From: Halobacteriales archaeon YIM A00010
GTDB lineage: Archaea; Halobacteriota; Halobacteria; Halobacteriales; Haloarculaceae
Direction: 5' to 3'
DNA length: 64,000 nt
Assembly: GCA_025041175.1 (NCBI GenBank)
Contig: JAKCFJ010000001.1
Location: 992,001-1,056,000 of the forward strand
Position numbers and translations under genes: made by a program. The notes beneath the pieces were generated by a model that made no database searches, had not been told where the DNA came from, and was given only the letters and a program-made list of their open reading frames with translations. Shown piece by piece: positions 8,903 through 17,329 of this stretch. Numbering within the stretch: position 1 is the stretch's first letter; every line of letters begins with the position of its first letter.

Positions 8903-9197
8903 GAAATCGCGTTCGTACACACCTGTCAGTACTGCGACGACCCTCTTGAATCCCCACGCAAACGTTGCCTCAACTGTTGCCACCTGTGGCCGTCCGAGCG
9001 ACAGCTGTCGCCCGGCTTTCCTGATCCAATATAAGCGTCGATCCCCCCTGTCGAAATTCGCCGGCAGACGGGTAGAAACAGCGTTCGAAAAAGCCCATCC
9101 CGTATGGTTTATGTGTCGATAGCCCCGATTTTAGGGTGTCTCATGCGCAGGGCATGGACGATGTCACAATCACGCCCACACGGGCACTCACACAATC

Positions 9198-10481
9198 ATG
9201 TACGATACAGCGAAATATCTCATTCACGCCAATATCACTGCGGAGGGGGTGGTCGAACGGAGTGATGTTGTCGGGGCCATCTTCGGGCAGACCGAAGGGT
9301 TGCTCGGAGAGGAACTCGACCTCCGTGATCTACAGGACTCCTCGAAGATCGGTCGTATCGACGTCGAGATCGATTCCGAACAGGGCCAATCGTTCGGAAC
9401 AGTCACAATAGCGAGTGGGTTGGATCAGGTCGAAACCGCGATCCTCGCAGCGTCGCTCGAAACGATCGAGCGGGTCGGTCCCTGCCGGTCCCAGGTCGAG
9501 ATCGACCGCATCGAGGATGTCAGGGCCGCAAAGCGCCGGCAGGTCGTCGACAGGGCGAAAACGCTGCTGGGGGAGGCGTTCGACGGCGGGCTTCTCACCA
9601 GCGACGAGCTCGTCGAGGAGGTGCGCCAGTCGATCCGCGTCGAGGACATCACCGAGTATGAGGGGCTTCCAGCCGGTCCACGCGTCGAAAACTCGGACGC
9701 CATCATCGTCGTGGAGGGCAGGGCGGACGTGCTCACGCTGTTGCAGTACGGCGTGAAAAACGCCATCGGCGTCGAGGGGACGAACGTGCCCAGATCGGTT
9801 GCCGACCTCACAGGCGAACGCACCGTCACCGCGTTTTTCGACGGCGATCGTGGCGGTGATCTCATCCTCAAGGAGTTGGAGCAGGTCGCAGACATCGATT
9901 ACGTCGCCATCGCGCCGTCCGGGCGGAACGTCGAAGACCTCTCTCGAAGCGGCGTTATGAAAGCGCTCCGGAAGAAAATCCCCTACGAAACGGTCGCCGA
10001 CGCGAACACGCCGCGCGATGCGATGGCCGCAACCGATGGGAGCACTCGCCCCGCCCCACCAGCCGCGACGCCGCCCTCGCCCGATCCCGCGGACACTGAC
10101 GCGCGAGACACCGAGGAAACGACGGGGGCGACGGAGGCGATGGAACGCACCGACGAGCACCCACCGCCGTCCGAACCCGAAACTCTCCGGGGACACGTGC
10201 GAGCGGTCGTCGTCGACGACACCGGTTCGGTTCGGTTGCTCGACGAGCAGTTCGACACGCTCGAGGAGGGGGCTGCCAGTGACGCGTTCGATCGGATCAA
10301 AGAGAGCGACCCCGTCCCGTCGGCAGTCGTGCTCGACGACGAGCTGGGTCAACGCGTTCTCGACATCGCTGCCCAGCGGGGGGTGGCCCAGATCGTCGCG
10401 CGCGAAACGGAGTCGTTCGTCAAACAACCGACCAGCGTGCGGGTCCGGACCGCGGAGCAGCTCATTCAGTCAGGGTCGTGA
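9198..10481 (+). CDS. dnaG: DnaG-type primase / exosome-associated DnaG
   Basis: Archaeal DnaG, 427 residues. The TOPRIM domain begins at about residue 168, with the catalytic Glu in VVEGRADV (E173) and the DGD motif in FFDGDRGG (215-217). The N-terminus has the archaeal RNA-binding module (MYDTAKYLIHANITAEG). A low-complexity Pro/Thr/Glu linker (about 270-335) precedes the C-terminal domain. In archaea this protein is best known as an exosome component. Its 3' end overlaps the convergent acetyltransferase gene by 16 bases. Confidence 0.94.
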   Translation: MYDTAKYLIHANITAEGVVERSDVVGAIFGQTEGLLGEELDLRDLQDSSKIGRIDVEIDSEQGQSFGTVTIASGLDQVETAILAASLETIERVGPCRSQVEIDRIEDVRAAKRRQVVDRAKTLLGEAFDGGLLTSDELVEEVRQSIRVEDITEYEGLPAGPRVENSDAIIVVEGRADVLTLLQYGVKNAIGVEGTNVPRSVADLTGERTVTAFFDGDRGGDLILKELEQVADIDYVAIAPSGRNVEDLSRSGVMKALRKKIPYETVADANTPRDAMAATDGSTRPAPPAATPPSPDPADTDARDTEETTGATEAMERTDEHPPPSEPETLRGHVRAVVVDDTGSVRLLDEQFDTLEEGAASDAFDRIKESDPVPSAVVLDDELGQRVLDIAAQRGVAQIVARETESFVKQPTSVRVRTAEQLIQSGS

Positions 10482-10969
10482 TCCCGGTCTCGAACGCGCT
10501 TCGAGAACAACAGTCCGTCTCGTAGGCCCTCCTCGCCGTCGTAGTGGTCTGAAATCCGATCAGTCACTCGGAAGCCGTTTGCGTTGTAAAACGCGTGGGA
10601 TGGCGCTTCGTCGGCCCGGGCGGTCAGGAACAGCTCCTCCGCGTCGGACCGCTCGGCAATGGCTCCGAGGAGCGCAGAGCCATACCCCTCACGACGATGT
10701 TCGGCTGCGACGGCGATCTCGGCCACGTAACACTGGCTCTCGACGCCATCCGGTTCGTGGCTGTGCGCATCCTGTTCGCCGTGGGGGCTGCCCTCGACAG
10801 CGAGGACGTAGCCGACGGGTGCGTTCGAGGCGGAAGTCGCCACGAGACAGCGTGGGCCGCCCTGTGCCCGAACCGCGGTTTCGAGCAGTTCCGGCCAGGG
10901 GGAGACGAGTGCGTCGTGCTGGATCGTTTTGAGGACGGGTTCGTCGGCGGACGCGGCGTCGCGGATCAC
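10466..10969 (-). CDS. GNAT-family N-acetyltransferase
   Basis: A 167-residue GNAT protein. The acetyl-CoA loop is AEHRREGYGSALL, followed by the C-terminal SHAFYNANGFRVTDR segment. I chose the GTG at 10969 because it overlaps the stop of the upstream DUF92 gene by 4 bases (GTGA) and gives the expected GNAT N-terminus (VIRDAASADEP). It therefore forms a two-gene operon with DUF92. The acceptor substrate is unknown. Its 3' end overlaps dnaG in convergent orientation. Confidence 0.85.
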   Translation of the reverse strand: MIRDAASADEPVLKTIQHDALVSPWPELLETAVRAQGGPRCLVATSASNAPVGYVLAVEGSPHGEQDAHSHEPDGVESQCYVAEIAVAAEHRREGYGSALLGAIAERSDAEELFLTARADEAPSHAFYNANGFRVTDRISDHYDGEEGLRDGLLFSKRVRDRDHDPD

Positions 10970-12351
10970 AGTACCACAACGCTGGTTGCAAACGACAGTC
11001 CAACGGCAACGATCGCTGCAGCGAGCGTTGCGAGGAAGTTGACCGCCATGTTGTCGAATAGTGGTCCCTCCACGGTCGCGCCGAGGAGGCTGTCGACCGT
11101 CATGCCGACGACGCCAGCGAGAACGATGATGCCCGCCCCCAGCGCTGTGAGATCGAAGAAGGCGACAGCGATCGCTGCCACGAGGGCAGCACCACCGGCA
11201 CCGGCAACGACGCCCTGCCACGTCACGCCGCCGTCGGTCCCCGGCTGAACAGGCTGCATCGTCGTGATGAGCCGTGGGGGACCGAAGAGACCGCCGATCT
11301 CGCTCGAAAGCGTATCGCTCATCGCGGCGGCGATCGCCCCGGTGAACGCGAACAGGAACGCCGCTTTGGGTACACTGAGGGAGGTGTGAGCCGCCGCCCC
11401 GATGACGGCAAGCAGCGCGACGGCGGAGTTGGCAAGCACGTTTCCGCCCCCCCGTGCGCCATCGTTCTCCTGAGCCAGCCCCCGTTGTTGTTTCGACTCG
11501 TACCGGAACTTGGTCGCAAGCCCTCCGACAGCGAAAAAGGATATCAGCACCGCAAACCAGCCGTAATCGCCGAAAACGACGGTCAACAGCGCGAGCAAGA
11601 CACCCGACAGCATTCCAGTAACGGAAGCGGTTTCGAGCGCGTAGGCGAGATAGCCGAACACGAGGGTGATGCAAAGCGCGCCGACCACCTGCGCCGGACC
11701 GAGAGCGATCGGGAGATCGGCGAACAGCCACAGGACGAGCGCTACCGTCAGCATGACGATCGGGTCGTCGCGATCGAACAACACCGATCGTAACAGCGCG
11801 GCCAGCAGGCTGCCACTCGCCCCGAGAAAAACCGCGAGCGACACCGACAGCGTCGTTCCCAAAATCGCTGCGGTGAGCATCTGGCCCAATAACCCCGTAC
11901 AAAACGCGGTCCCGGTGAAGACGGCCGTCAACACGAACGGATCCTGTGTGAACTGGCGAGCAACCTTCTCCGCGAGGTTTCCGTACACGAGCAAAAACAC
12001 GCTCGCAATGAACACCGGAAGCGACAGGCCGAACTGGAGCGTGAACACCGTCAGCCCTGCGGTCCCAAGACAGAAGCTCGCGAGGCCGTACAGCCGTCCT
12101 TCCGCGTGATCGGCCGGAAACGCGAACAGGTCGAACAACGGTCCGTGGCTCGTGACCAGCGAGAGCGCCATCACCGCGAGAAACGGGATACTGACCAGGA
12201 TCGTCGTCGCCTCCGCCGGATCGAGAACCGAGCCGATCGGAATGGTCTCGACTACTGTCGGGGCTTCGCCCCACCCAACGAACACCGGCACGAGAAGGGC
12301 GAACGACCCAACGAAGGCAAACCCTATCGCCCGCCGGACTGTGGATGCCAC
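10966..12351 (-). CDS. DUF92 integral membrane protein (VTE6/phytyl-phosphate kinase-related)
   Basis: A 461-residue polytopic membrane protein with roughly a dozen hydrophobic helices. The C-terminal ~230 residues match the DUF92 pattern, with FAVGGLATKFRY, the KAAFLFAFTGAIAAAMSDTLSSE block and MTVDSLLGATVEGP. The eukaryotic relative VTE6 is a phytyl-phosphate kinase, so a prenyl-phosphate kinase role is plausible given the cis-prenyltransferase genes next door, but this is inference. It starts with GTG. It is divergent from the degenerate cis-prenyltransferase gene, and a palindromic repeat sits between them. Confidence 0.85.
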   Translation of the reverse strand: MASTVRRAIGFAFVGSFALLVPVFVGWGEAPTVVETIPIGSVLDPAEATTILVSIPFLAVMALSLVTSHGPLFDLFAFPADHAEGRLYGLASFCLGTAGLTVFTLQFGLSLPVFIASVFLLVYGNLAEKVARQFTQDPFVLTAVFTGTAFCTGLLGQMLTAAILGTTLSVSLAVFLGASGSLLAALLRSVLFDRDDPIVMLTVALVLWLFADLPIALGPAQVVGALCITLVFGYLAYALETASVTGMLSGVLLALLTVVFGDYGWFAVLISFFAVGGLATKFRYESKQQRGLAQENDGARGGGNVLANSAVALLAVIGAAAHTSLSVPKAAFLFAFTGAIAAAMSDTLSSEIGGLFGPPRLITTMQPVQPGTDGGVTWQGVVAGAGGAALVAAIAVAFFDLTALGAGIIVLAGVVGMTVDSLLGATVEGPLFDNMAVNFLATLAAAIVAVGLSFATSVVVL

Positions 12352-12415
12352 ACCCCTCGATTTTGTTGTCGGTCACTTAATCCCCTCGGGTGCCGACCAA
12401 CGTTCAGGCTGTATT

Positions 12416-12523
12416 ATACTGTCGGTCATACTACGTGACTCCGCAGTGGCGTTGTCGGGAGCACGGAGCAATTACCCGACTGAACAGGCCAGCGAGTGTT
12501 CGACGATCCATGACCGACAGTAT
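12416..12523. repeat. Palindrome-ended repeat, type A copy 1
   Basis: A 108-bp element with perfect 14-bp terminal inverted repeats (ATACTGTCGGTCAT and ATGACCGACAGTAT). The interior includes CAGTGGCGTTGTCGGGAGCA and GCGAGTGTTCGACGATCC, shared with copies 2 and 3. It lies in the divergent promoter region between the DUF92 gene and the cis-prenyltransferase-like gene. The ends read TA-CTGTCGG...CCGACAG-TA, as expected if a TA dinucleotide is the duplicated target. Confidence 0.9.
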
Positions 12524-12581
12524 ATACGATCGTGGACGCGAGGTCGTGAGATTTAGGCTCGCTTGGCCGTTCTCTGTATCT

Positions 12582-13190
12582 GTGTCTCTTTACGACCGGT
12601 ATCTCGCTGCCCGAACGAGGTGGAGTGATGCGGATCTCCCCCAGAACATCGCGCTCGTGATCACCGAGCGCGATCTCCTCAATCCGGGGGCCTACTCGAC
12701 GCTCGAGGCGTTCTTTCGGTGGGCGTTCGAGAGCGATGCCCAGCGTGTCATGGTGTACGTGAGCGTCCTCGACGAAGCCGCAGTGCCGACGCTGGAAAGC
12801 GCCCTTGGAGAGATCGACACTCCGCACGAGCTTGCGATCCGCGTTCCGGAGGACAACGAGCGCGTGGATACGCCGATCCAAGTGAGCATCGGACTCGGCG
12901 GAAAATCCGAGTTCGCAAAGGCCGTCCAGCAGGTCGCCCAGAGCGTCGAACGCGGTGAGCTAGCCGTCGATGCGATCGACGAGACACAGATCGAACAACA
13001 CCTCGTTTTCCCCACCGATCCCGACCTCATCATCAAAACCGGCGCTGAACGGCTGTCGGACTTCATGATCTGGCAGTCGGTGTATTCGGAGCTGTACTTC
13101 ACCGACATCAACTGGCGGGATTTCAGAAAACGGGACTACCTGCGCGCAATTTTGGACTTCCAGGAGCGCCAGCGACGGTTCGGATCGTGA
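12582..13190 (+). CDS. Degenerate cis-prenyltransferase (UppS-like) homologue
   Basis: A 202-residue protein from the GTG at 12582 (VSLYDRYLAARTR). This start is the one that fits the family N-terminus; the longer open frame runs back through a repeat element. The C-terminal half carries the conserved cis-prenyltransferase end, KTGAERLSDFMIWQSVYSEL, then YFTDINW. The N-terminal catalytic block (DGNRR) of true UppS is replaced by ALVITERDLLNPGAYST, so catalysis alone is unlikely. It is convergent with the intact uppS 225 bp away. It may be a non-catalytic partner, as in the eukaryotic Nus1/NgBR pairs. Confidence 0.75.
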   Translation: MSLYDRYLAARTRWSDADLPQNIALVITERDLLNPGAYSTLEAFFRWAFESDAQRVMVYVSVLDEAAVPTLESALGEIDTPHELAIRVPEDNERVDTPIQVSIGLGGKSEFAKAVQQVAQSVERGELAVDAIDETQIEQHLVFPTDPDLIIKTGAERLSDFMIWQSVYSELYFTDINWRDFRKRDYLRAILDFQERQRRFGS

Positions 13191-13298
13191 TACTGTCGGT
13201 CATACGTACGTGACTCGACAGTGGCGTTGTCGGGAGCATAGAGCAATTGCCTGACTGAATCGGCTAGCGAGTGTTCGACGATCCATGACCGACAGTAT
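13190..13298. repeat. Palindrome-ended repeat, type A copy 2
   Basis: A 109-bp element with the same 14-bp terminal repeats as copy 1. Its first base is the last base of the upstream gene's TGA stop codon, so the junction reads TGA-TA-CTGTCGG. It is arranged in tandem with copy 3, with one base between them. Confidence 0.92.
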
Positions 13299-13299
13299 C

Positions 13300-13408
13300 A
13301 TACTGTCGGTCATAATTACGTGACTCGACAGTGGCGTTGTCGGGAGCATAGAGCAATTGCCCGACTGAATCGGCTAGCGAGTGTTCGATGATCCATGACC
13401 GACAGTAT
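13300..13408. repeat. Palindrome-ended repeat, type A copy 3
   Basis: A 109-bp near-identical tandem partner of copy 2. It ends 6 bases before the stop codon of the convergent uppS gene. The pair fills the gap between two convergent genes, a position suited to bidirectional termination. Confidence 0.92.
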
Positions 13409-13414
13409 GAAGAG

Positions 13415-14317
13415 CTATCCCCGTTCGGGAGCGGGATCGTCCTCGATGTCCAGCCCGTCGAATTCTCCGACCTGCCTGCGGAGCCGGGACCGGAGTCCGT
13501 CGTCCGACCCGAGCACGCGCAACAGTGTGAGCGCGCGTTGGGCGCGCGTTCTGCGCCACGACTGTTGGCGGGACTCGTAGGTCCGGATCGCGCGCAGGAG
13601 ATCGATGCGCCTGAACTCCGGCCAGTACGGCGTACAGAAAAACACCGCCGCTTCGTTGCCGTTGGCGTGCCACGGGAGGAAGTTGCTCGTGCGTTCTGCG
13701 CCGCCGGGTCGGATGATGAGATCGACTGGGCTACCGGAGTGTGAGTCCATCCGCCGTTCGATCTCGTCGACGTCGATCTCTTCGGGAGCGAGTTCATCGC
13801 GTTCGACAGCAGTTGTAGCGTCGCGGGCGGCATCGAGCAGCTCCGCTCGCCCGCCGTACGCGAGCGCGACGTTCAGATGCAGGCGGTCGTAGTCGGCGGT
13901 TTTCGATTCGGCGTAGTCGATGGCGTCCCGAACCCGTTGGGGAAGCCGGTGGGTCTGTCCGATCGCCCGAATGTGTACCTCCCGTTCGTGGACTTCCGGC
14001 TCGTCCGCGAACGTTTTGAGCTTGGATTCGATGAGATCGAACAACCCCTCGCGTTGCTCTGGGGGGCGGCTGAAATTCTCGGTCGAGAACGTGTACAAGG
14101 TGAGTTCCTCGACGCCGAGTTCGGCACACCATTCGAGTATCGATTCTGTGGTTTTCGCACCCTCTCTGTGGCCAGCCGTCGGCCCTTCACCGCGTTCGTC
14201 GGCGTACCGGCGGTTGCCATCCTGAATGATCGCAATGTGGCTCGGCACGCCGGAGAACTCGCGTTCGAGATTTCGCTCGTACAGATCGAGCGCCCACCGA
14301 CGAAACCGTCGTAACAT
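13415..14317 (-). CDS. uppS: Isoprenyl diphosphate synthase (cis-prenyltransferase, UppS family)
   Basis: A 300-residue cis-prenyltransferase condensing isopentenyl diphosphate units to make the polyprenyl lipid carrier for glycosylation. The catalytic segment HIAIIQDGNRRYA (Asp33, N35-R37) and STENFSRPPEQ are present. The C-terminal region has VDLIIRPGGAERTSNF. However, the next segment reads PWHANGNEAAVFF instead of the usual LLWQ.AYAELYF. That segment is the very part kept by the neighbouring degenerate homologue. Length is slightly over the bacterial average because of a C-terminal basic extension. Confidence 0.9.
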   Translation of the reverse strand: MLRRFRRWALDLYERNLEREFSGVPSHIAIIQDGNRRYADERGEGPTAGHREGAKTTESILEWCAELGVEELTLYTFSTENFSRPPEQREGLFDLIESKLKTFADEPEVHEREVHIRAIGQTHRLPQRVRDAIDYAESKTADYDRLHLNVALAYGGRAELLDAARDATTAVERDELAPEEIDVDEIERRMDSHSGSPVDLIIRPGGAERTSNFLPWHANGNEAAVFFCTPYWPEFRRIDLLRAIRTYESRQQSWRRTRAQRALTLLRVLGSDDGLRSRLRRQVGEFDGLDIEDDPAPERG

Positions 14318-14395
14318 ATCGAGAGGTATCCGGCTGAGCGTATGAAGCTTGTGACCGGTCTCTCTGTCTCCGGCGGACGAGCGTCACCCGGAGGA

Positions 14396-14403
14396 TTTTA
14401 ATA
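14396..14403 (+). promoter_or_regulatory. TATA box of the tandem cold-shock genes
   Basis: TTTTAATA lies 26-33 bases before the first cspA start codon at 14429, the spacing of a leaderless or near-leaderless transcript. No second promoter is visible in the 2-base gap between the two csp genes, so they are probably cotranscribed. Confidence 0.55.
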
Positions 14404-14428
14404 GGGGCGTCACTACCAATAAAACGCA

Positions 14429-14623
14429 ATGGCGACCGGTACGGTTGATTTCTTCAACGACACTGGCGGTTACGGTTTCATCGATACCGACGAGTCCGAC
14501 GAGGACGTGTTTTTCCACATGGAAGACGTCGGCGGTCCTGATCTCGAGGAAGGCCAAGAGGTCGAGTTCGAGATTGTGACGGCTGACAAAGGCCCGCGTG
14601 CGAAAGACCTAACGAGGCTCTAA
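14429..14623 (+). CDS. cspA: Cold-shock domain protein, tandem copy 1
   Basis: A 64-residue single cold-shock domain. It has the RNP1-like GGYGFIDTD and RNP2-like DVFFHM motifs and an acidic surface typical of halophilic CspA. It probably acts as an RNA chaperone. It is followed after 2 bases by a second copy differing at a handful of positions, so this is a recent tandem duplication in one transcription unit. Confidence 0.93.
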   Translation: MATGTVDFFNDTGGYGFIDTDESDEDVFFHMEDVGGPDLEEGQEVEFEIVTADKGPRAKDLTRL

Positions 14624-14625
14624 TC

Positions 14626-14820
14626 ATGGCGACTGGTAAAGTTGATTTCTTCAACGACACTGGTGGCTACGGTTTCATCGACACCGACGAGGCAGAGGAA
14701 GACGTGTTCTTCCACATGGAAGACGTCGGCGGTCCTGATCTCGAAGAGGGTCAGGAAGTCGAGTTCGAGATCGTGCAGGCCGACAAAGGCCCGCGCGCCT
14801 CGGAACTCACTCGATTGTAA
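14626..14820 (+). CDS. cspA: Cold-shock domain protein, tandem copy 2
   Basis: A 64-residue cold-shock domain protein, close paralogue of the preceding gene (same VDFFNDTGGYGFIDTDE start and DVFFHMEDVGGPDLEEGQE block). Differences cluster at residues 5, 22-24 and in the C-terminal third. The 2-base spacing means it depends on readthrough from copy 1. Confidence 0.93.
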   Translation: MATGKVDFFNDTGGYGFIDTDEAEEDVFFHMEDVGGPDLEEGQEVEFEIVQADKGPRASELTRL

Positions 14821-14928
14821 TACAGTCTGAACGGACTGAACACGGTTTTATTTGGCGCGCTACCTCCGGAGCGGCTGCGCTGGTCGTGTGATCGTGAGAG
14901 GTATACGGATCAGCGACCGATAGCCGGT

Positions 14929-15327
14929 ATGGACGACGTTCTCGAACCGGATCTCATCGAACGGACAAAGGCGTTGCTCGAACCGGGTGACATCGAGCTG
15001 AACGGGATCATCGTTCACACGGAGCTCGAAAGCGACCAGGAGTCCAGTCTCCACCAGCTCACGCTCGACATCGGGGAATGCATCGCCGAACGCGCCGACG
15101 CGGGCGAGACGTACGTGTATTCGGGAAACGACGACCCACAGTTTGGTCTGAACCAACACCAAGGACTCACGCTCGCCGAGGACGCGTTCGTTTGGGAGTG
15201 CCAGCAGCTGCTCCGAGACGGCACGTTCGATGTCGTGTTTTACTACGAAGCCGCCGTCGATCAGGCGGCGCTCGTCGCGGATGTCGAACGCGAGAACGTT
15301 CGCGTAACGAGCGTCGAACAGGAGTGA
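14929..15327 (+). CDS. DUF5778-like haloarchaeal protein
   Basis: A 132-residue acidic soluble protein starting MDDVLEPDLIERTKALLEPG, with DIELNGIIVHTEL and a C-terminal DVVFYYEAAVDQAALVADV segment. It resembles the haloarchaeal DUF5778 group; no catalytic motif is visible and the role is unknown. A type B palindromic repeat begins at the last base of its TGA stop codon. Confidence 0.7.
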   Translation: MDDVLEPDLIERTKALLEPGDIELNGIIVHTELESDQESSLHQLTLDIGECIAERADAGETYVYSGNDDPQFGLNQHQGLTLAEDAFVWECQQLLRDGTFDVVFYYEAAVDQAALVADVERENVRVTSVEQE

Positions 15328-15422
15328 TACTGTCGGACGGTGATGATCGAATATCAGATGCCGTGAATCGCCAGACAGCAGCTGGCTATTCCGTCGCACT
15401 CCGTCCGCAGCTCCGACAGTAT
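15327..15422. repeat. Palindrome-ended repeat, type B copy 1
   Basis: A 96-bp element with 11-bp terminal inverted repeats (ATACTGTCGGA and TCCGACAGTAT). The interior (GGTGATGATCGAATATCAGA, CGCCAGACAGCAGCTG) is shared with the other type B copies. It abuts the upstream stop codon as TGA-TA-CTGTCGG. Confidence 0.88.
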
Positions 15423-15506
15423 GAACCGGTTCAGTCCCGCGTCGAAAGCGCTCTGGCGGCCCTGTTGCAGGGATGTCGGGAACGAAAAGGATAAACAATC
15501 ATGCGG

Positions 15507-15512
15507 TATATT
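15507..15512 (+). promoter_or_regulatory. TATA-like element for the HTH_10 regulator
   Basis: TATATT is centred about 27 bases before the ATG at 15537, supporting that inner start over the ATG at 15501. Confidence 0.4.
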
Positions 15513-15536
15513 CTGGATAGCACAGATGGCTCACTG

Positions 15537-16190
15537 ATGAGGTACTTCGATTTCACGCTGACACCCGAAGACGGATCCATTCATCCGGTAGACACGGTTA
15601 TCGCGGACCACTCCGAGGCGACCCGTGAGGCCTTGTTGCACATCAATGCGCTCGGGGACGGTACTGGCGTCATGCTGTATCGCCTCCGCGGCGACGCCTC
15701 TTCGCTTCAGGAGGTTCTCACCGGCATCTCCGACGTGATCGCCCACGACGTACTCGACGTGCAGGGCGACGTATTCCACCTGTACCTCCACGTCCGACCA
15801 GGAGAACCGGCAGGGAAGCTGATGGCGCTCGCCCAGAAATACGCGCTCATCATCGACACACCGCTCGCGTTCACCGACCGTGGCGGGCTTCGTGTGACCG
15901 TCGTCGGGACACACGACATGTTGCGCCGAGCGCTCGAAAACCTCCCGGAGGAGATCCAAATCTCCGTCGAACAGGTGGGACAGTACTCTCCCGAGCGGCC
16001 GTATCTCCTCTCGTTGCTCACCGAACGCCAAGCCGAAGTGTTCCAACGGGCGGTCAAGATGGGATATTACGAGATTCCACGCCAAACGACCCACGAGGAA
16101 CTCGCAAACGAACTCGGCTGTGCCCCCTCCACGATCGATGAACACCTCCGAAAAGCCGAATCGCGCGTCCTCTCGACGCTCGTGGATTGA
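15537..16190 (+). CDS. Bacterio-opsin-activator-type HTH regulator
   Basis: A 217-residue regulator from the start giving MRYFDFTLTPEDGSIHPVD, which fits family N-termini; an ATG 36 bases upstream is possible. The N-terminal two thirds is the sensor-like Bat region. The C-terminal ~55 residues form an HTH_10 domain: LTERQAEVFQRAVKMGYYEI, then THEELANELGCAPSTIDEHL. Targets unknown. It is followed by an Lrp/AsnC gene in the same direction. Confidence 0.83.
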   Translation: MRYFDFTLTPEDGSIHPVDTVIADHSEATREALLHINALGDGTGVMLYRLRGDASSLQEVLTGISDVIAHDVLDVQGDVFHLYLHVRPGEPAGKLMALAQKYALIIDTPLAFTDRGGLRVTVVGTHDMLRRALENLPEEIQISVEQVGQYSPERPYLLSLLTERQAEVFQRAVKMGYYEIPRQTTHEELANELGCAPSTIDEHLRKAESRVLSTLVD

Positions 16191-16237
16191 GCGACCACAC
16201 AAAACATTCATTACCGAATTCCCACTACGTGACAATC

Positions 16238-16717
16238 ATGAAAAACGGGAGGCTCGACGAACTCGATCGCTACATCCTCTATTCCCTCCAGCAAGACGCC
16301 AGAAACACCTCGTCCGGGGATATTGCCGAGAAGTGGGGGGTCTCCTCCAGTACAGTGCGAAAACGACTGCAACAGCTCGAAGAGGAGGGGATCATCACCG
16401 GCTATCACGTCGACATCGACTACGAGGCAGCGGGGTTTCCGTTGTATGCGAAACTCGTCTGTTCGGCTCCGATTCCCGAACGGGAAGCGCTCGCCAAACA
16501 AGCGCTCGAGATTCCCGGCGTCGAAGCAGTGCGCGAGATCATGAACGGACACAAAAACGTTTACATCAACGTTCTCGGGACCGACCACGAGGATCTGAGC
16601 CGAATCGGAAAGGACCTGTACGACCTCGGGCTCGAGATAGAAGACGAACAGATAATCCGCCACGAGTACGTCTGTTCGTATCGCGGCTTCCTCGCCCGGG
16701 ACGACATCGATCGGTGA
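16238..16717 (+). CDS. Lrp/AsnC-family transcriptional regulator
   Basis: A 159-residue protein starting MKNGRLDELDRYILYSLQQD. The winged HTH includes SGDIAEKWGVSSSTVRKRLQ, and the ligand/oligomerisation (RAM) region contains KNVYINVLGTDHEDL. It lies 47 bases downstream of the HTH_10 regulator, probably as a separate transcript. The effector is not predictable from sequence. Confidence 0.9.
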   Translation: MKNGRLDELDRYILYSLQQDARNTSSGDIAEKWGVSSSTVRKRLQQLEEEGIITGYHVDIDYEAAGFPLYAKLVCSAPIPEREALAKQALEIPGVEAVREIMNGHKNVYINVLGTDHEDLSRIGKDLYDLGLEIEDEQIIRHEYVCSYRGFLARDDIDR

Positions 16718-16758
16718 CGGCCCCCGACTGCGTCGAGGGAACGCAGCGCCAGACGAAC

Positions 16759-16861
16759 TACACTGTCGGACAGGGGTGATCGCGTATCGACTGCTGGTGA
16801 ACCGCCAGACAGCAGCTGAATAGTCCGTCTCGATCCGTCTGTGTCTCTGTCCGACAGTGTA
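16759..16861. repeat. Palindrome-ended repeat, type B copy 2
   Basis: A 103-bp element with perfect 14-bp termini (TACACTGTCGGACA and TGTCCGACAGTGTA), 41 bases after the Lrp stop codon. The core GGTGATCG, GGTGAACCGCCAGACAGCAG and CCGTCTCGATCCGTC match copy 3. The outermost base pairs differ from the other copies but remain complementary, showing compensated change in the terminal stem. Confidence 0.88.
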
Positions 16862-17329
16862 CGGTGATCATTTTCGTTCAATACATTATGAGCACGTGAG
16901 ACGGCGCGTGTGATCGATTGTCATCAGTACGACGTTCGGGAGTTAGTACCATATCGTGATAGATATTCTCTGTATTTCACGGTCTGGTAATTATTCGGAA
17001 TCTTTATCACGATTTGTTCGTTACGAGTAACTGTGAGTCAGAACGGAATCGTTTCGATCGGCTACTTCGTACGGATATCTGCCGAATAGATGTGGGTGTG
17101 ATCCACGGGATTTTCGATCCATGTGTACCGGAGTCATCGGTGATCAACAGCTCACAACAGACACGTCCGAACCGGTGTCGACAGTCACCGAGACCGTGTC
17201 AACGGACACCAAAACGTACCGAATGATTCAAAATTATGATAGAAACAGACACAATAGCACCGCGTAACTGCATCGACGATTGGAGAGTCAGCACTCATCC
17301 ATCGGGAACCATCGGTGAGGAGGACTAGG
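16862..17329. other. Intergenic region without a supported gene
   Basis: It is AT-rich between 16930 and 17040. The first 150 bases hold no coding signal. The last ~15 bases contain the ribosome-binding-like GAGGAGG before the antiporter ATG at 17330. I see no RNA gene. Confidence 0.5.

Noticed and set aside
10970-12376. A 636-codon frame running through DUF92 into the acetyltransferase
   Set aside because: Only its last 167 codons are protein-like (GNAT). The rest is a shadow of the DUF92 gene, and the GTG at 10969 with a 4-base overlap explains the true start.
12416-13408. Type A repeats considered as a CRISPR array
   Set aside because: Units are ~109 bp with terminal palindromes. Two are in tandem with a single-base gap, and there are no variable spacers.
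16862-17329. AT-rich gap searched for tRNA or small RNA
   Set aside because: No cloverleaf-type T-loop (GTTCRA) with matching acceptor stem was seen, and there is no clear terminator hairpin.
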